From positions 1 to 64,000 of the forward strand of contig SEYW01000017.1 in the NCBI GenBank assembly GCA_004168015.1: DNA of 64,000 bases, read 5' to 3'. The notes beneath the pieces were generated by a model. The model saw only the letters and a list, made by a program, of their open reading frames with translations. It was not told where the DNA came from and ran no database searches. This document shows, piece after piece, positions 53,856-62,790 of this stretch (its first letter is position 1; every line of letters starts with the position of its first letter). This DNA comes from Methylolobus aquaticus (GTDB taxonomy: Bacteria; Pseudomonadota; Gammaproteobacteria; Methylococcales; Methylococcaceae). Made by a program: the position numbers and the translations under genes.

Positions 53856-54378
53856 CGGATCCCTCACCACGGCTCACCGAGCGACGCGGAATGATCCGGG
53901 CCGGCACGCCAACGGCCAGCGAGTTCGCAGGCACATCGACGATAACGACCGCATTTGCCCCGATTGCAACGTCGTCGCCGATGCGGATGGGCCCCAGGAT
54001 CTTGGCGCCGGCGCCGATGTCGACGCGATGGCCGATCACCGGCGCTCCGCGTTCGCCCGTCCGGCGCAGACCGATGGTGACCCCGTTCCGCACGATCACG
54101 TCATCGCCGATCACCGTGTCACCGCTGATAATGATGTCGCCGAAATGCTCGATCAGGAAGCGCCGTCCCAAGGTCACCTCGCACGGGAGTTCGATACCGG
54201 TGAGGATCTGCGACCCGACCTTCAATAATTTGTAAACGAAGGAGAATGGAAGACGGAGCCAACGCTGGCGGATGCCATAACGCCAGCGTCCGAAGCGATA
54301 GACGACCATGACCCAGAAGCCTTGCCGGGTCCAGTCCCTCTGATACGTATCCCAGTCTTCGCGCAAATTCTCGAACAT
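53848..54378 (-). CDS. Serine acetyltransferase-like hexapeptide acyltransferase
   Basis: 176 residues. N-terminal helical part (MFENLREDWDTYQRDW) followed by left-handed beta-helix repeats (IISGDTVIGDDVIVRNGVTIG, then GAKILGPIRIGDDVAIGANAVV) and the common VGVPARII end. Related to CysE, but 100 residues shorter and inside the exopolysaccharide locus, so O-acetylation of a sugar is more likely than cysteine synthesis. ATG 54378; overlaps the downstream gene by eight bases. Confidence 0.85.
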   Translation of the reverse strand: MFENLREDWDTYQRDWTRQGFWVMVVYRFGRWRYGIRQRWLRLPFSFVYKLLKVGSQILTGIELPCEVTLGRRFLIEHFGDIIISGDTVIGDDVIVRNGVTIGLRRTGERGAPVIGHRVDIGAGAKILGPIRIGDDVAIGANAVVIVDVPANSLAVGVPARIIPRRSVSRGEGSDV

Positions 54379-54397
54379 GGCGTGCCACCAAAAACGA

Positions 54398-55381
54398 TTA
54401 CCAAGGCTGGGGAGGCGACACCGCGCCTGCGGCCGTGTCCTCCCAGGCCTGCCGCCAGAGGCGCAGCGTAGTTTCGGACTCCTCGCACTTGGCGGCATTG
54501 CGCGTTCGGTTGCGCCAGGCCCGCAGCCGATGCCAGACCATTTCCTGCCGGCTGGCCCACCAGGTAACCCAGGCGCCGTGCCACTGGCGATAGTAGAGCA
54601 ACTGGCTGCGCATGCGCCAAAGCGTCAGTTGCGCTCCGCCGGACGCCATCGTCAGGTGAGTCACGGTCTTGGAGGATTCACCGCCGATGTGGGTGACGAC
54701 GATGTCGGGCCAGTACCAGATCTCCCAGCCCGCTTGCCGGATGCGCCGACACAGGTCCACCTCTTCGTAATAGAGGAAAAACCGCGGATCGAACGGCCCG
54801 ACCTGATCGAGCACCTCGCGCCGGATGATGGAAAACGCGCCGGGCACCCAATCGACCTGACTGGCCTCCGCGGGATCAGCCCAGGTCCGGTCCAGGCGGC
54901 CGAACACCCGGCTGTGCGGGTAGCGCGCCGCCAGGCCGGTAAAGGTCAGCAGTTCCAGCCACGGCGTTGGAAAGGAGCGAGCCGATGGTTGATTACTGCC
55001 GTCCCGGCTCTTCAGCAGCGCGCCCCCCAGGCCGGCCCGGGGTGTCCTATACATGTGATTCAGCGCCTGCGTCAACGCCCCGGGAGCCAGAAACGCATCG
55101 GTGTTGAGCAGGACCACGAAGCGACCGGAACAGCTGCCAAAACCGAGATTGTTGGCATTGCCGAAGCCAAGATTGACCTCGCTGCGCATCAGTTTGACCC
55201 GGGTGAATTCGCGCTCGATCATGTCGGCCGAGCCATCCCGGGATGCGTTGTCGACGACGATCACTTCGCCGGCAATGTTGCCCCGGTCCAACTCGGCGAA
55301 CACGGCTGTCAGGCACTCGCGTGTCAGGTCGCGCGTGTTGAAGGAGACGATCACCAAAGACACATCGGGACACGTGTTCAT
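54398..55381 (-). CDS. Glycosyltransferase family 2 (rhamnosyltransferase-like)
   Basis: 327 residues. GT-A fold: SLVIVSFNTRDLTRECL, VVDNASRDGSADM, NLGFGNANN and the LLNTDAFL acidic motif at about residue 90-100, with the C-terminal WVPGAFSIIRREVLDQVGPFD block. Proteins of this kind transfer rhamnose or similar sugars to exopolysaccharide intermediates on the cytoplasmic side. No membrane helix. The donor cannot be told. Confidence 0.88.
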   Translation of the reverse strand: MNTCPDVSLVIVSFNTRDLTRECLTAVFAELDRGNIAGEVIVVDNASRDGSADMIEREFTRVKLMRSEVNLGFGNANNLGFGSCSGRFVVLLNTDAFLAPGALTQALNHMYRTPRAGLGGALLKSRDGSNQPSARSFPTPWLELLTFTGLAARYPHSRVFGRLDRTWADPAEASQVDWVPGAFSIIRREVLDQVGPFDPRFFLYYEEVDLCRRIRQAGWEIWYWPDIVVTHIGGESSKTVTHLTMASGGAQLTLWRMRSQLLYYRQWHGAWVTWWASRQEMVWHRLRAWRNRTRNAAKCEESETTLRLWRQAWEDTAAGAVSPPQPW

Positions 55382-55390
55382 GCTGTTGCC

Positions 55391-56551
55391 CTATGACGAC
55401 CGCTCGGTACGAACCCACACGGCGTTCCTTCCCGCCTTTGCGATCACTTCCGGCAGCATCCGCAGCTTCCACAATAGATACACGGGGATCTGGGCGAGGA
55501 GTAGCAGGTCTCGCCACCGCCCCCCCAGCCCTACGGCCGTGACCGTATGCGCCACGACGATCAGGAGCGCGATGAACCCATAGAGTTGTGCCCAGGCGCT
55601 CGGAATCAGCAGCAGCGGAACCAGCAGCATGACGTGATACGACAGTGGCAGCAACCACAGTTCGAGTAGAGGCTCCAGCGCCCAGGCGCGCCCTTTGCCG
55701 AGTGCCCGGATCAGGCACGGCGTCCACTCGCGAATCGCGGCGATCCTCCCGCCTTCCCAACGTGCACGCTGGGTGCCGGCGGCGGCCTCCCCGGCCGGCA
55801 ACGCAGAGTGGACCGAGGTGTCCGGGAGAAACTCGACCCGGTACCCCGCGCTCAGCAGTCGCAGGTGATAATCGAGATCCTCGGTGATCGAACTGACTTC
55901 GTAGGGCACCTGCATCAGCACGTCCCGCGTCACGCCGAAGCCATTACCGAGGATTCCGACGGAGAGCCCCCAGTGTTCCCGGCCTCTTGGCCTGACGACG
56001 TTGAAAGCGAACCAGAGCAGACCGCGAAGCCGAGTCCTCGCGTCCGCTTCGGTTTCCGGAGCCCGATAGACGCACTGCAAAGCCTCCGCTCCGGCGGCGA
56101 AGCGGGACGCGAACGCTCTCAGGAAATTCGGTTCGACCAGACTGTCCGCGTCCACCACGATAAACGCGCCGAAACCCTCGGCGAGCAGCTGTCGGAAAGC
56201 AAAGTCCAGCGCATGCCCCTTGCCGCGACGCTCGGGATCATGCCGCGTGATGACGCGCGCGCCCGCGCGGGCCGCGACCTCGGCCGTGTCATCCGTGCAG
56301 TTGTCGGCGATCACGATCATGGCCCATTCGGCACCTGGCGGCTCACAGGCGCGAAGCGAGGCCAGGCAGGGAAGGATGGCCGTGCTCTCGTCATGGGCCG
56401 GAATCACAACGGCAATGCGTGGGAGCGACCGCGATGCCGTCACGCCTTCCGGCGGGCGATAGAACCATGCACTCGCGGTCAGAAACGCCAGTTCGACGGT
56501 GCCGGGCAAAGTGACGGCGAGCAGCAGCAGAGCAAGCGTTTCGAAAAACAC
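55391..56551 (-). CDS. Membrane glycosyltransferase family 2
   Basis: 386 residues from a GTG. A first membrane helix (about 5-25), then the GT-A domain with VVIPAHDESTAI, VIADNCTDDTAE, VVDADSLV, ITEDLDYHLRL and GTQRARW. The last is the QxxRW-type motif of membrane-bound synthases that make beta-linked polymers. Two or three C-terminal membrane segments (about 300-370). It is probably a polymer or repeat-unit transferase of the exopolysaccharide. Confidence 0.88.
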   Translation of the reverse strand: MFFETLALLLLAVTLPGTVELAFLTASAWFYRPPEGVTASRSLPRIAVVIPAHDESTAILPCLASLRACEPPGAEWAMIVIADNCTDDTAEVAARAGARVITRHDPERRGKGHALDFAFRQLLAEGFGAFIVVDADSLVEPNFLRAFASRFAAGAEALQCVYRAPETEADARTRLRGLLWFAFNVVRPRGREHWGLSVGILGNGFGVTRDVLMQVPYEVSSITEDLDYHLRLLSAGYRVEFLPDTSVHSALPAGEAAAGTQRARWEGGRIAAIREWTPCLIRALGKGRAWALEPLLELWLLPLSYHVMLLVPLLLIPSAWAQLYGFIALLIVVAHTVTAVGLGGRWRDLLLLAQIPVYLLWKLRMLPEVIAKAGRNAVWVRTERSS

Positions 56552-56563
56552 CGGTAACCTCGG

Positions 56564-57838
56564 TCAAGCGCCAGGAGGGGTTAGCGACAACCGTAGCAGT
56601 CGGCGGAGGGTCTCGCCCAAGGTCCCGACGTTGCGCTCCAGGTCATACTCCCGCAGGATGCGTTGACGCCCGGCCCGCCCGAGCCGTTCGCGCAATGCCG
56701 GATCATCCATCAGCAGCCCGATCGCCGCAGCAAGTCCGACGTCATCGCCGGGAGCGACCAGCAACCCGTCCTGTTCATTCTGGATGAGTTCCGGGATCCC
56801 GGTGATATGCGTGGTGACGCAGGGAATCGCCATGGCCATCGCCTCCATCAGGACTACCGGGATACCCTCGGCAAAGCTGGCGAGCGCGAAGCAATCGGCC
56901 GACGCGTAATGGTCACGAATGTGGTCCTGATCGACCGGCCCGGTCAGCCGCACCGCATCAGTCAGATGGTGCCGCGCCACCCAGTCCTTGAGCAGGTTCT
57001 CGAGCGGTCCCCCGCCGACCAAGATGAGCCGCAGCGACCGGCCATCCTGCTTCAACCGGTGGACGGCGCGCAACAGAATCACCGGCCCTTTCGCTTCCGA
57101 CAGTCGCCCAACGGAAACGATGGTGAAGGGCTGGTCCGGCTCATTTTTGGCAACCGGTCTGAACTCGGTCGGATCCACCCCCAGGCGACAGACATGGAGC
57201 TTGTCCCAGTCGGACGGTAATGAGAGCTTCATCAGTTGGCTGCGCGCAAAGTGACTGATGCAGAGTATGAAATCGGCACCCGCAACCTTTTCGCGCAGAG
57301 CGTATCCGGGCACATCGTAGAACTCGTCCGGCCCATGCACCGTCAGCGAGAAACCGATCGGGAAGGCCTTACGGGCGAGCAGGCCGACCGTGGCCGCGGG
57401 TGTGGCAAAGTGGACGTGGAGGTGCTTGCAGCCCTGTTGATCCATCCAGTGGCCGACCAACAGAGCCTCCAGCCAATAGAAGTGATTGAAGGCCAGTCGG
57501 TACAAATCCCACCGGGCCAGCTTCCAGGCAAACAGCAAGGACTGCAGCGCACCCGCCGGGTGCGTCCGGAATGCCCAGATCAAGGCCGTTGCAATCGACT
57601 TTGCGCTCTGTTGCTTCAGATAGTGCGTGGCCTGTGCCTCGGCGCGCTCGGTGTTCGTCAGCTTGTCGAGCGGACGGTCGGGTGGGTTCACCGAGGCAAC
57701 GCGGATAATGAAGCCCTGCCGGCGCAGCATGGCGATCTCACGCAGTATGAAGGTGTGGGAAAAAGACGGGTATTGACTGACCAGGTAAGCGACCGTCGGA
57801 CCCTCGGGCTTATGCATCAATGGTTCAGCGGCATTCAT
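56564..57838 (-). CDS. Glycosyltransferase family 4 (GT-B)
   Basis: 424 residues. N-terminal half starts AYLVSQYPSFSHTFILREI, typical of colanic-acid type transferases; the C-terminal Rossmann domain has SVGRLSEAKGPVILLRAV, the ADCFALASFAEGIPVVLMEAMAM sugar-nucleotide motif with the conserved Glu pair, and a final AGRQRILREYDLERN. Cytoplasmic. The start overlaps the stop of the upstream gene (57835-57838), so the two GT4 genes are coupled. Confidence 0.9.
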   Translation of the reverse strand: MNAAEPLMHKPEGPTVAYLVSQYPSFSHTFILREIAMLRRQGFIIRVASVNPPDRPLDKLTNTERAEAQATHYLKQQSAKSIATALIWAFRTHPAGALQSLLFAWKLARWDLYRLAFNHFYWLEALLVGHWMDQQGCKHLHVHFATPAATVGLLARKAFPIGFSLTVHGPDEFYDVPGYALREKVAGADFILCISHFARSQLMKLSLPSDWDKLHVCRLGVDPTEFRPVAKNEPDQPFTIVSVGRLSEAKGPVILLRAVHRLKQDGRSLRLILVGGGPLENLLKDWVARHHLTDAVRLTGPVDQDHIRDHYASADCFALASFAEGIPVVLMEAMAMAIPCVTTHITGIPELIQNEQDGLLVAPGDDVGLAAAIGLLMDDPALRERLGRAGRQRILREYDLERNVGTLGETLRRLLRLSLTPPGA

Positions 57839-59097
57839 CGGTGCAACAACTCCCCGTATAGCGCCAACGCCTGCTTGATCTTTGCATCCCAGGTGTAATG
57901 AGCCCTAACGCGTTCCAGGCCAACCCGTCCCTTGGCAGCCCACTGTGCCGGGTTCGCCGTCACCTCCTCGAAGACCTTGACCAGTTCATCAACCACCGGG
58001 GTCCGTCCCTCCGGCGGAATCGCGCGCCCCACGTCCTCATCGACGATCTCGGCCGGTCCGCCGTAAGCGATGGCTGCCACGGGGCGCGCGCACGCCATCG
58101 CCTCCAGCAACACCGCCCCCCCCGACTCTCGCACGGAAGGCAGCACGAACAGATGCGCAGCACCGATCAACTCGGCAACGTCGTTGGGCGACCGTTCGCC
58201 GGCAAAGGTCACGCAATCGTCCAGCCCCCGCTCCGCCACCTCACGATGCAGTTCGCTGGCCAACGGCCCATCGCCGACCAACGTCAGTTCGACCCTCTGG
58301 CGGGATCGGAAGCGTTGCACGGCCTCGAGCAACATCGTGACTCCCTTGACCGGAATCAATCGGCCCACGAAAACCAGACGGAGCGGTTGCCGCGGCGACG
58401 GGGAAGCCGGATAGCCGGAAGCCCGGAAGACATCGGTATCGACGGCATTCTCGATCATCAAGCGGCAACGGTCACGGTCGCCGGCGGGCACCGCATTGCG
58501 CGTGCTGCGGTTGGCGACCAGAATCGCGGAGGCATTCCGGGTCGACCGGCGCACGGCATTGATCAGCTTGCCCAGATTGCGCAGCGGATAGGTCCAGGCG
58601 GCCTCCGCCCGGAGTATCTCGGGAAAGTTCTCCGGATTGGTCAACCCCCCATTCCACGGTCCCAGGACCAGGGGCAGCCCGGTCCGATACAGCAGCGTCG
58701 CCGCCATCGGCGAAACCGGCGTGGGCACGTGCACGATGTCCCACGCGCCAGCGGCCGTCCGCGCGGCGACGGCGCGCAGCGCGGCCCGGTCGTAGACGAA
58801 GTAATCGACCGAGGAAAACAGGAACACCGTGTGCTGACTATGCGGAAACAGCCGGCTCATCACTTTGTACAGGGGTCCGGCGAGCCATTCGGTGTCGACG
58901 TAGAGCACCTCGCTATCCGGCAGCGGGGCACCGGCTTCGACCAGCGCCGTCCGGTTCCTGACGTGAGTCAGCAGTGTGACCGGAACCAGCCGGGCAAGCC
59001 GCGAATACCACTGCCAGCCTAGCTGCGAGACCGAGCCCATCCCCGGTCCGCATTGATACGCCGACAGCAGCACGCGTGGTGTCGATTGCGTTGCCAT
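57835..59097 (-). CDS. Glycosyltransferase family 4 (GT-B)
   Basis: 420 residues. N-terminal LLSAYQCGPGMGSVSQLGWQW, C-terminal FVGRLIPVKGVTMLLEAV, then LVGDGPL and VRESGGAVLLEAMACARPVAAI, the nucleotide-sugar site of GT4. ATG 59097 is chosen because GGGGG lies eight bases ahead; a TTG at 59109 is in frame. Acts after the priming step in exopolysaccharide assembly; sugar unknown. Confidence 0.9.
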   Translation of the reverse strand: MATQSTPRVLLSAYQCGPGMGSVSQLGWQWYSRLARLVPVTLLTHVRNRTALVEAGAPLPDSEVLYVDTEWLAGPLYKVMSRLFPHSQHTVFLFSSVDYFVYDRAALRAVAARTAAGAWDIVHVPTPVSPMAATLLYRTGLPLVLGPWNGGLTNPENFPEILRAEAAWTYPLRNLGKLINAVRRSTRNASAILVANRSTRNAVPAGDRDRCRLMIENAVDTDVFRASGYPASPSPRQPLRLVFVGRLIPVKGVTMLLEAVQRFRSRQRVELTLVGDGPLASELHREVAERGLDDCVTFAGERSPNDVAELIGAAHLFVLPSVRESGGAVLLEAMACARPVAAIAYGGPAEIVDEDVGRAIPPEGRTPVVDELVKVFEEVTANPAQWAAKGRVGLERVRAHYTWDAKIKQALALYGELLHR

Positions 59098-59175
59098 TTC
59101 AACCCCCAAAAGCGGAGCTCAGCTGCGCTGCCGCCCGATACGCCGTTTTCCGAGCGTCGTAGCTGCCGCCCGCGT

Positions 59176-60333
59176 TCATGACCGGGAGCGGCTTTTTCCG
59201 CCGGAAGCGGTGTCGCCGGGCAGCAGTCGCTCCCAGAACGGCCTCATGTCATCCAGGAAAGTATTCTGCTCGAGGTAGGCCTTCACCGTATCAAATGCAC
59301 ACCGGGCAATTTCGATGCGCTCGTCCTCGTGGTCCAGGTAGTACCGGACTGTCTCCTCGAGATCGCTGAGATCCCATCGAACCGGTACGTAGGTCCGATG
59401 CGCCTGAAAAATGTCCGGCCGACTCTCGATGTGATCCATGTTCGGCTTGATCAGCAGGGCGCCCGCGAAGGCCGCTTCGTAGTCCCGCCAACAGACCTCA
59501 CCGTAACCGAAGGGACTGAAGCAGATCTTGCTGGCGAACAACTCCTTGAAGTACTCGCTGCGTGGAACCCGCCCGCGGCTGACCAGGCGGATGCCGGAGA
59601 TGCCCTCGACGACATCCAGCGCTTCCTGACGCATCCGGGTATACCACTCCGTGCCCTTGACCGCGATGCGCGCATGCACGTCAAACGCCTTCGGCGACTC
59701 GGGAAAGTCGCCGAGGAAATAGGGGAGCATATGCGCGGAAAAACAGAAATTGGGGCCCAGCACCAATTTCGAAAAGAAGCCCGCCGGAATGCTGAAGCGC
59801 GTCTCCGGCAGATCGAGGCCGTAACGGCAGGAGAAGTAATCGGTGAGGTTCGTGTCGCCGCGAGTCGACTGCGAGTAGGCACTGCGATCCCGAAAAACCT
59901 GCTTCTTCAGATAAACGGCAACGGAGTCGTCGACGGCCTGTGCATACCGCAAATCGGTCGGAGCGAACCAGTCGAAGTAGGCGATCCTGGCCTCGGGAAA
60001 GGCCGTCCGGACCTGTTCAAGCAATTGCCGCAGATCGTCGTCTGACAGGTCGAACCAGGTCTGCACGCAGACCACATCGACGCGTTGCCGGGCGAACACA
60101 TGCCCTCCGGCGCGGAAAGCAGCCAGTGGCAGCTCCCGGAGTTCGATGCCGGGGGTCTGGCGCAGCGCCTTGCGATGAAAAAGAAATGGATAAAGCTGCG
60201 TGTGGCACAGTTCATTGGGCGCGCTGATCAGCAACACCCGATGCAGCGGCGAAGAACTGAAACGACGCTGGTAGCCCAGCCGATCGGTCAACCAGCGCTC
60301 AGCCGTCCACCGCCAGGGTATCAGAGCCCGCAT
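59176..60333 (-). CDS. Glycosyltransferase with GT1-type C-terminal domain
   Basis: 385 residues. The N-terminal half is poorly conserved (HRVLLISAPNELCHTQLYPFLFH). The C-terminal half has SPFGYGEVCWRDYEAAFAGALLIKPNMDHIES, the pattern of the glycosyl transferase group 1 (Glyco_trans_1_2) family with its conserved Glu. The middle region AKICF-like SKICFSPFGYG supports a GT-B fold. First gene of the leftward arm of the locus, so its promoter lies in the 229-base gap upstream. Confidence 0.72.
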   Translation of the reverse strand: MRALIPWRWTAERWLTDRLGYQRRFSSSPLHRVLLISAPNELCHTQLYPFLFHRKALRQTPGIELRELPLAAFRAGGHVFARQRVDVVCVQTWFDLSDDDLRQLLEQVRTAFPEARIAYFDWFAPTDLRYAQAVDDSVAVYLKKQVFRDRSAYSQSTRGDTNLTDYFSCRYGLDLPETRFSIPAGFFSKLVLGPNFCFSAHMLPYFLGDFPESPKAFDVHARIAVKGTEWYTRMRQEALDVVEGISGIRLVSRGRVPRSEYFKELFASKICFSPFGYGEVCWRDYEAAFAGALLIKPNMDHIESRPDIFQAHRTYVPVRWDLSDLEETVRYYLDHEDERIEIARCAFDTVKAYLEQNTFLDDMRPFWERLLPGDTASGGKSRSRS

Positions 60334-60562
60334 AACTGCCGACGTCCCTATTTTTGTTATTCTCGTCCGCGAACCCGGAAAAGCCGCGGGGCCATCCGAG
60401 ATTCGCCGATGCCTAAACCGGGTGAAAGATTACTCCACTAAAGCGTTACGCGGTAGAGTAACCATCGCACGGGCGGACATGGCGCCTGCGCCCTCTAAAG
60501 AAAAAGCGCGGAGTGCAACGTGTCAGTCGGATGCATCCGCAGATCCGTCAAGGAGGCTCAAC
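60334..60562. promoter_or_regulatory. Divergent regulatory gap of the exopolysaccharide locus
   Basis: The two arms of the locus start on either side. The left part is unusually AT-rich (around 60345-60362), which suits a leftward promoter. An inverted repeat lies at 60430-60461. An in-frame ATG at 60422 is not used as the start of the right-hand gene. No clear -35/-10 pair was assigned. Confidence 0.4.
60430..60461. repeat. Inverted repeat TTACTC-N20-GAGTAA
   Basis: 6-bp perfect arms (60430-60435, 60456-60461) enclosing a small GCG-TTA-CGC stem. Located between the divergent arms of the exopolysaccharide locus; a candidate operator. Confidence 0.35.
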
Positions 60563-61645
60563 GTGCCCAACTCGAACACATCGCCACCGCGCGCACAGGC
60601 TTCGGACTGGCCATCGGACGGACTGGAGGCTCAGCCAGCCTGCCCTGTCTGCGCGACCGCAGACCGACAGTTGGCCCACCCGGCACTGGTCGACGGCATC
60701 TTCTTTTGCGCGCCGGGACGTTGGCAGATGTTCCGCTGTCAGGGATGCGGCTGTGGTTATCTGGATCCCCGCCCCACGCCGGCAACCATTGGCCTGGCCT
60801 ACGCCAGCTACTACACACATTCGACAACCCCCGAGCCGCGCTGGCTGTCTGACGCCAGCTTTCTCGGTCGCCGTCTCCCGAGTTGGCGCAATGGTTACCT
60901 GAACCGGCGATTTCGACACTTACGCCGGAAACCCTCATCCGCACTCGGGGGGCGGCTGGCGCCATTGTTCCCTTACGCGCGCGACTTCGCCGAGCGTGAT
61001 GTACGCCATCTCCCGCCCCCCGGGGCAGAAGCGCGGCTGCTGGACATCGGCTGCGGTGACGGCAACTTTCTCCGCATTGCCGAGGCGATCGGGTATCGTG
61101 CCGAGGGGATCGAGTTCGACCCGCAAGCCACCGCGGCGGCCTGCGCTCAGGGCCTGAGGGTTCATCAAGGCGGTCTCCCCGATACCGGATTGCCCGGCGG
61201 CACTTACGATGCGGTCACTTTAAGCCAGGTGATCGAGCATGTGCACGATCCCCGGCACGCCCTGGCGGAATGTTTGCGCCTGCTGAAACCTGGCGGAACG
61301 CTGTGGGTGGCAACGCCAAACATGGACGCACAAGGTCATGCCCGCTTCGGACCGCACTGGCGCGGTCTGGAACCCCCCCGACATCTGGTGCTGTTCACGG
61401 CCGATGCGCTGCTACGGGCCTGCACCGAAGCCGGATTCCGCAACCTATCCTTGAAGCCGATCGGTCCGGTCAGCGCGTGGTTCCTCGACGCCAGCAACCG
61501 CATCCGCACCGGGACAGCCCATCGGACCGGGACCCCGTCATTGCTGACGGAAAGGCTGGCCGCGATCTGGATGGACTGGCGGGCCTTCCGCGATCCGCGC
61601 CGCGGCGAAGAACTGATCGTGGTCGGTAACCGGCCGTTGGCATAG
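60563..61645 (+). CDS. SAM-dependent methyltransferase with N-terminal zinc-binding region
   Basis: 360 residues from a GTG preceded by AAGGAGG with a six-base spacing, which settles the start. The N-terminal region has CPVCATAD (Cys pair) and FRCQGCGCGYLDPRP, a four-cysteine zinc-ribbon-like site common in sugar methyltransferases. The class I domain has LLDIGCGDGNFL (motif I, about 155-166), then LSQVIEHVHDP and LLKPGGTLWVATPN. Probably methylates a sugar or lipid-linked glycan in the exopolysaccharide locus. Confidence 0.88.
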   Translation: MPNSNTSPPRAQASDWPSDGLEAQPACPVCATADRQLAHPALVDGIFFCAPGRWQMFRCQGCGCGYLDPRPTPATIGLAYASYYTHSTTPEPRWLSDASFLGRRLPSWRNGYLNRRFRHLRRKPSSALGGRLAPLFPYARDFAERDVRHLPPPGAEARLLDIGCGDGNFLRIAEAIGYRAEGIEFDPQATAAACAQGLRVHQGGLPDTGLPGGTYDAVTLSQVIEHVHDPRHALAECLRLLKPGGTLWVATPNMDAQGHARFGPHWRGLEPPRHLVLFTADALLRACTEAGFRNLSLKPIGPVSAWFLDASNRIRTGTAHRTGTPSLLTERLAAIWMDWRAFRDPRRGEELIVVGNRPLA

Positions 61646-61767
61646 CCGGCCACAGCGCACGACTGCCCGTCGACGGCAGGCACCGATTACCCAGCCGTCG
61701 GCTCGGTTGCCGACGACATCGATCGAAGCGAGAATGCGCCTGCGCGCATACGGGGAGCATCGCAGCC

Positions 61768-62790
61768 ATGGTGATCTGCATTACCGAAGACCGGACCAAG
61801 GAAGAGATCGCGGTCAAGCTGCTGCTGCTGAGCCTGACACGCCACTGCCCCGATACCCCCATCGTCCTCACCTATCCCCCGGCGTCGCCCCAATTCGCGC
61901 GCTGGGTGGCCGCCACGATACCGGGCTGCACGCTACGCACCGCGCGCGTATCGGGAAGTTCCGGCTGGAACATCAAGGCGGACGCGTTGCTCGGACTGCT
62001 CGCAGAAGGCCACGACGAAGTCTGGTGGCTGGACTCGGACATCATCGTCACCGGGAACTTCATCGAGCGGTACCGGGATATCCCGCCCGCCACGCTGATC
62101 GTCTGCGAGGAAGCGCTGTATGGTGCTTATCGCGACGACGGGGCCCGGACGCGCGGTTGGGGATTCCCGGTAGCCCGCTCGCTTCCCTACAGCCTGAACA
62201 CCGGCGTGATGCGCGTGTCCACGCTGCATCTCGACCTGCTCAAGCGCTGGAAGGTCCTGCTGGAGGACGAGCGCTATCGGGCGGCGCAAAAGGATTTCTG
62301 GCACCGGCGCCCGATCCATCTGATGGGGGATCAAGACGTGCTGAGCGCCTTGCTCGGCGCCGAACCCTTTGCCGAGACGCCCATGTACGTCCTGCAGCGC
62401 GGCCGCGACATCCTGCAGTATTTCGGTTTTTCCGCGTATACGACACGCGAGCGCATCGCGAACCTGCGGTATGGCCCGCCGGCCTTCATCCATTGCCAGG
62501 GCTGGAAACCCTGGACCAGCCTCGAGCCCGAACGGCGCGCAAGCGACCTCAAGACCCGCTTGCAGAATCTCTATATCGAGCTGTCTCCCTATTCTTTTGC
62601 GGCCGAAAGCTACCGGAACCAACTGGATGCGCCGCTGCTGTGGCTGGAACACCTCAGTCCGATGGCGCGGCTGTTCCGCCTGCTGGGATTTCATCATGCG
62701 GCTCTGACCGGCCTGCCCATCGCGATACTGATCGATCTCGTCAGGGCGGTGAAAGGCTCCGGGCGTCGGCCAGCGGGGGAACGTGCGTGA
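61768..62790 (+). CDS. Nucleotide-diphospho-sugar transferase-like protein
   Basis: 340 residues. GT-A-like with a clear acidic motif WWLDSDIIVTG (about 90-100), then SLPYSLNTGVMRV and LMGDQDVLSALLG, which resemble the GT8/nucleotide-diphospho-sugar transferase group. No membrane segment apart from a weakly hydrophobic C-terminus (about 308-330). GGGGAG lies 10 bases before the ATG. Its stop overlaps the flippase start (GTGA at 62787-62790). Donor and acceptor unknown. Confidence 0.78.
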   Translation: MVICITEDRTKEEIAVKLLLLSLTRHCPDTPIVLTYPPASPQFARWVAATIPGCTLRTARVSGSSGWNIKADALLGLLAEGHDEVWWLDSDIIVTGNFIERYRDIPPATLIVCEEALYGAYRDDGARTRGWGFPVARSLPYSLNTGVMRVSTLHLDLLKRWKVLLEDERYRAAQKDFWHRRPIHLMGDQDVLSALLGAEPFAETPMYVLQRGRDILQYFGFSAYTTRERIANLRYGPPAFIHCQGWKPWTSLEPERRASDLKTRLQNLYIELSPYSFAAESYRNQLDAPLLWLEHLSPMARLFRLLGFHHAALTGLPIAILIDLVRAVKGSGRRPAGERA

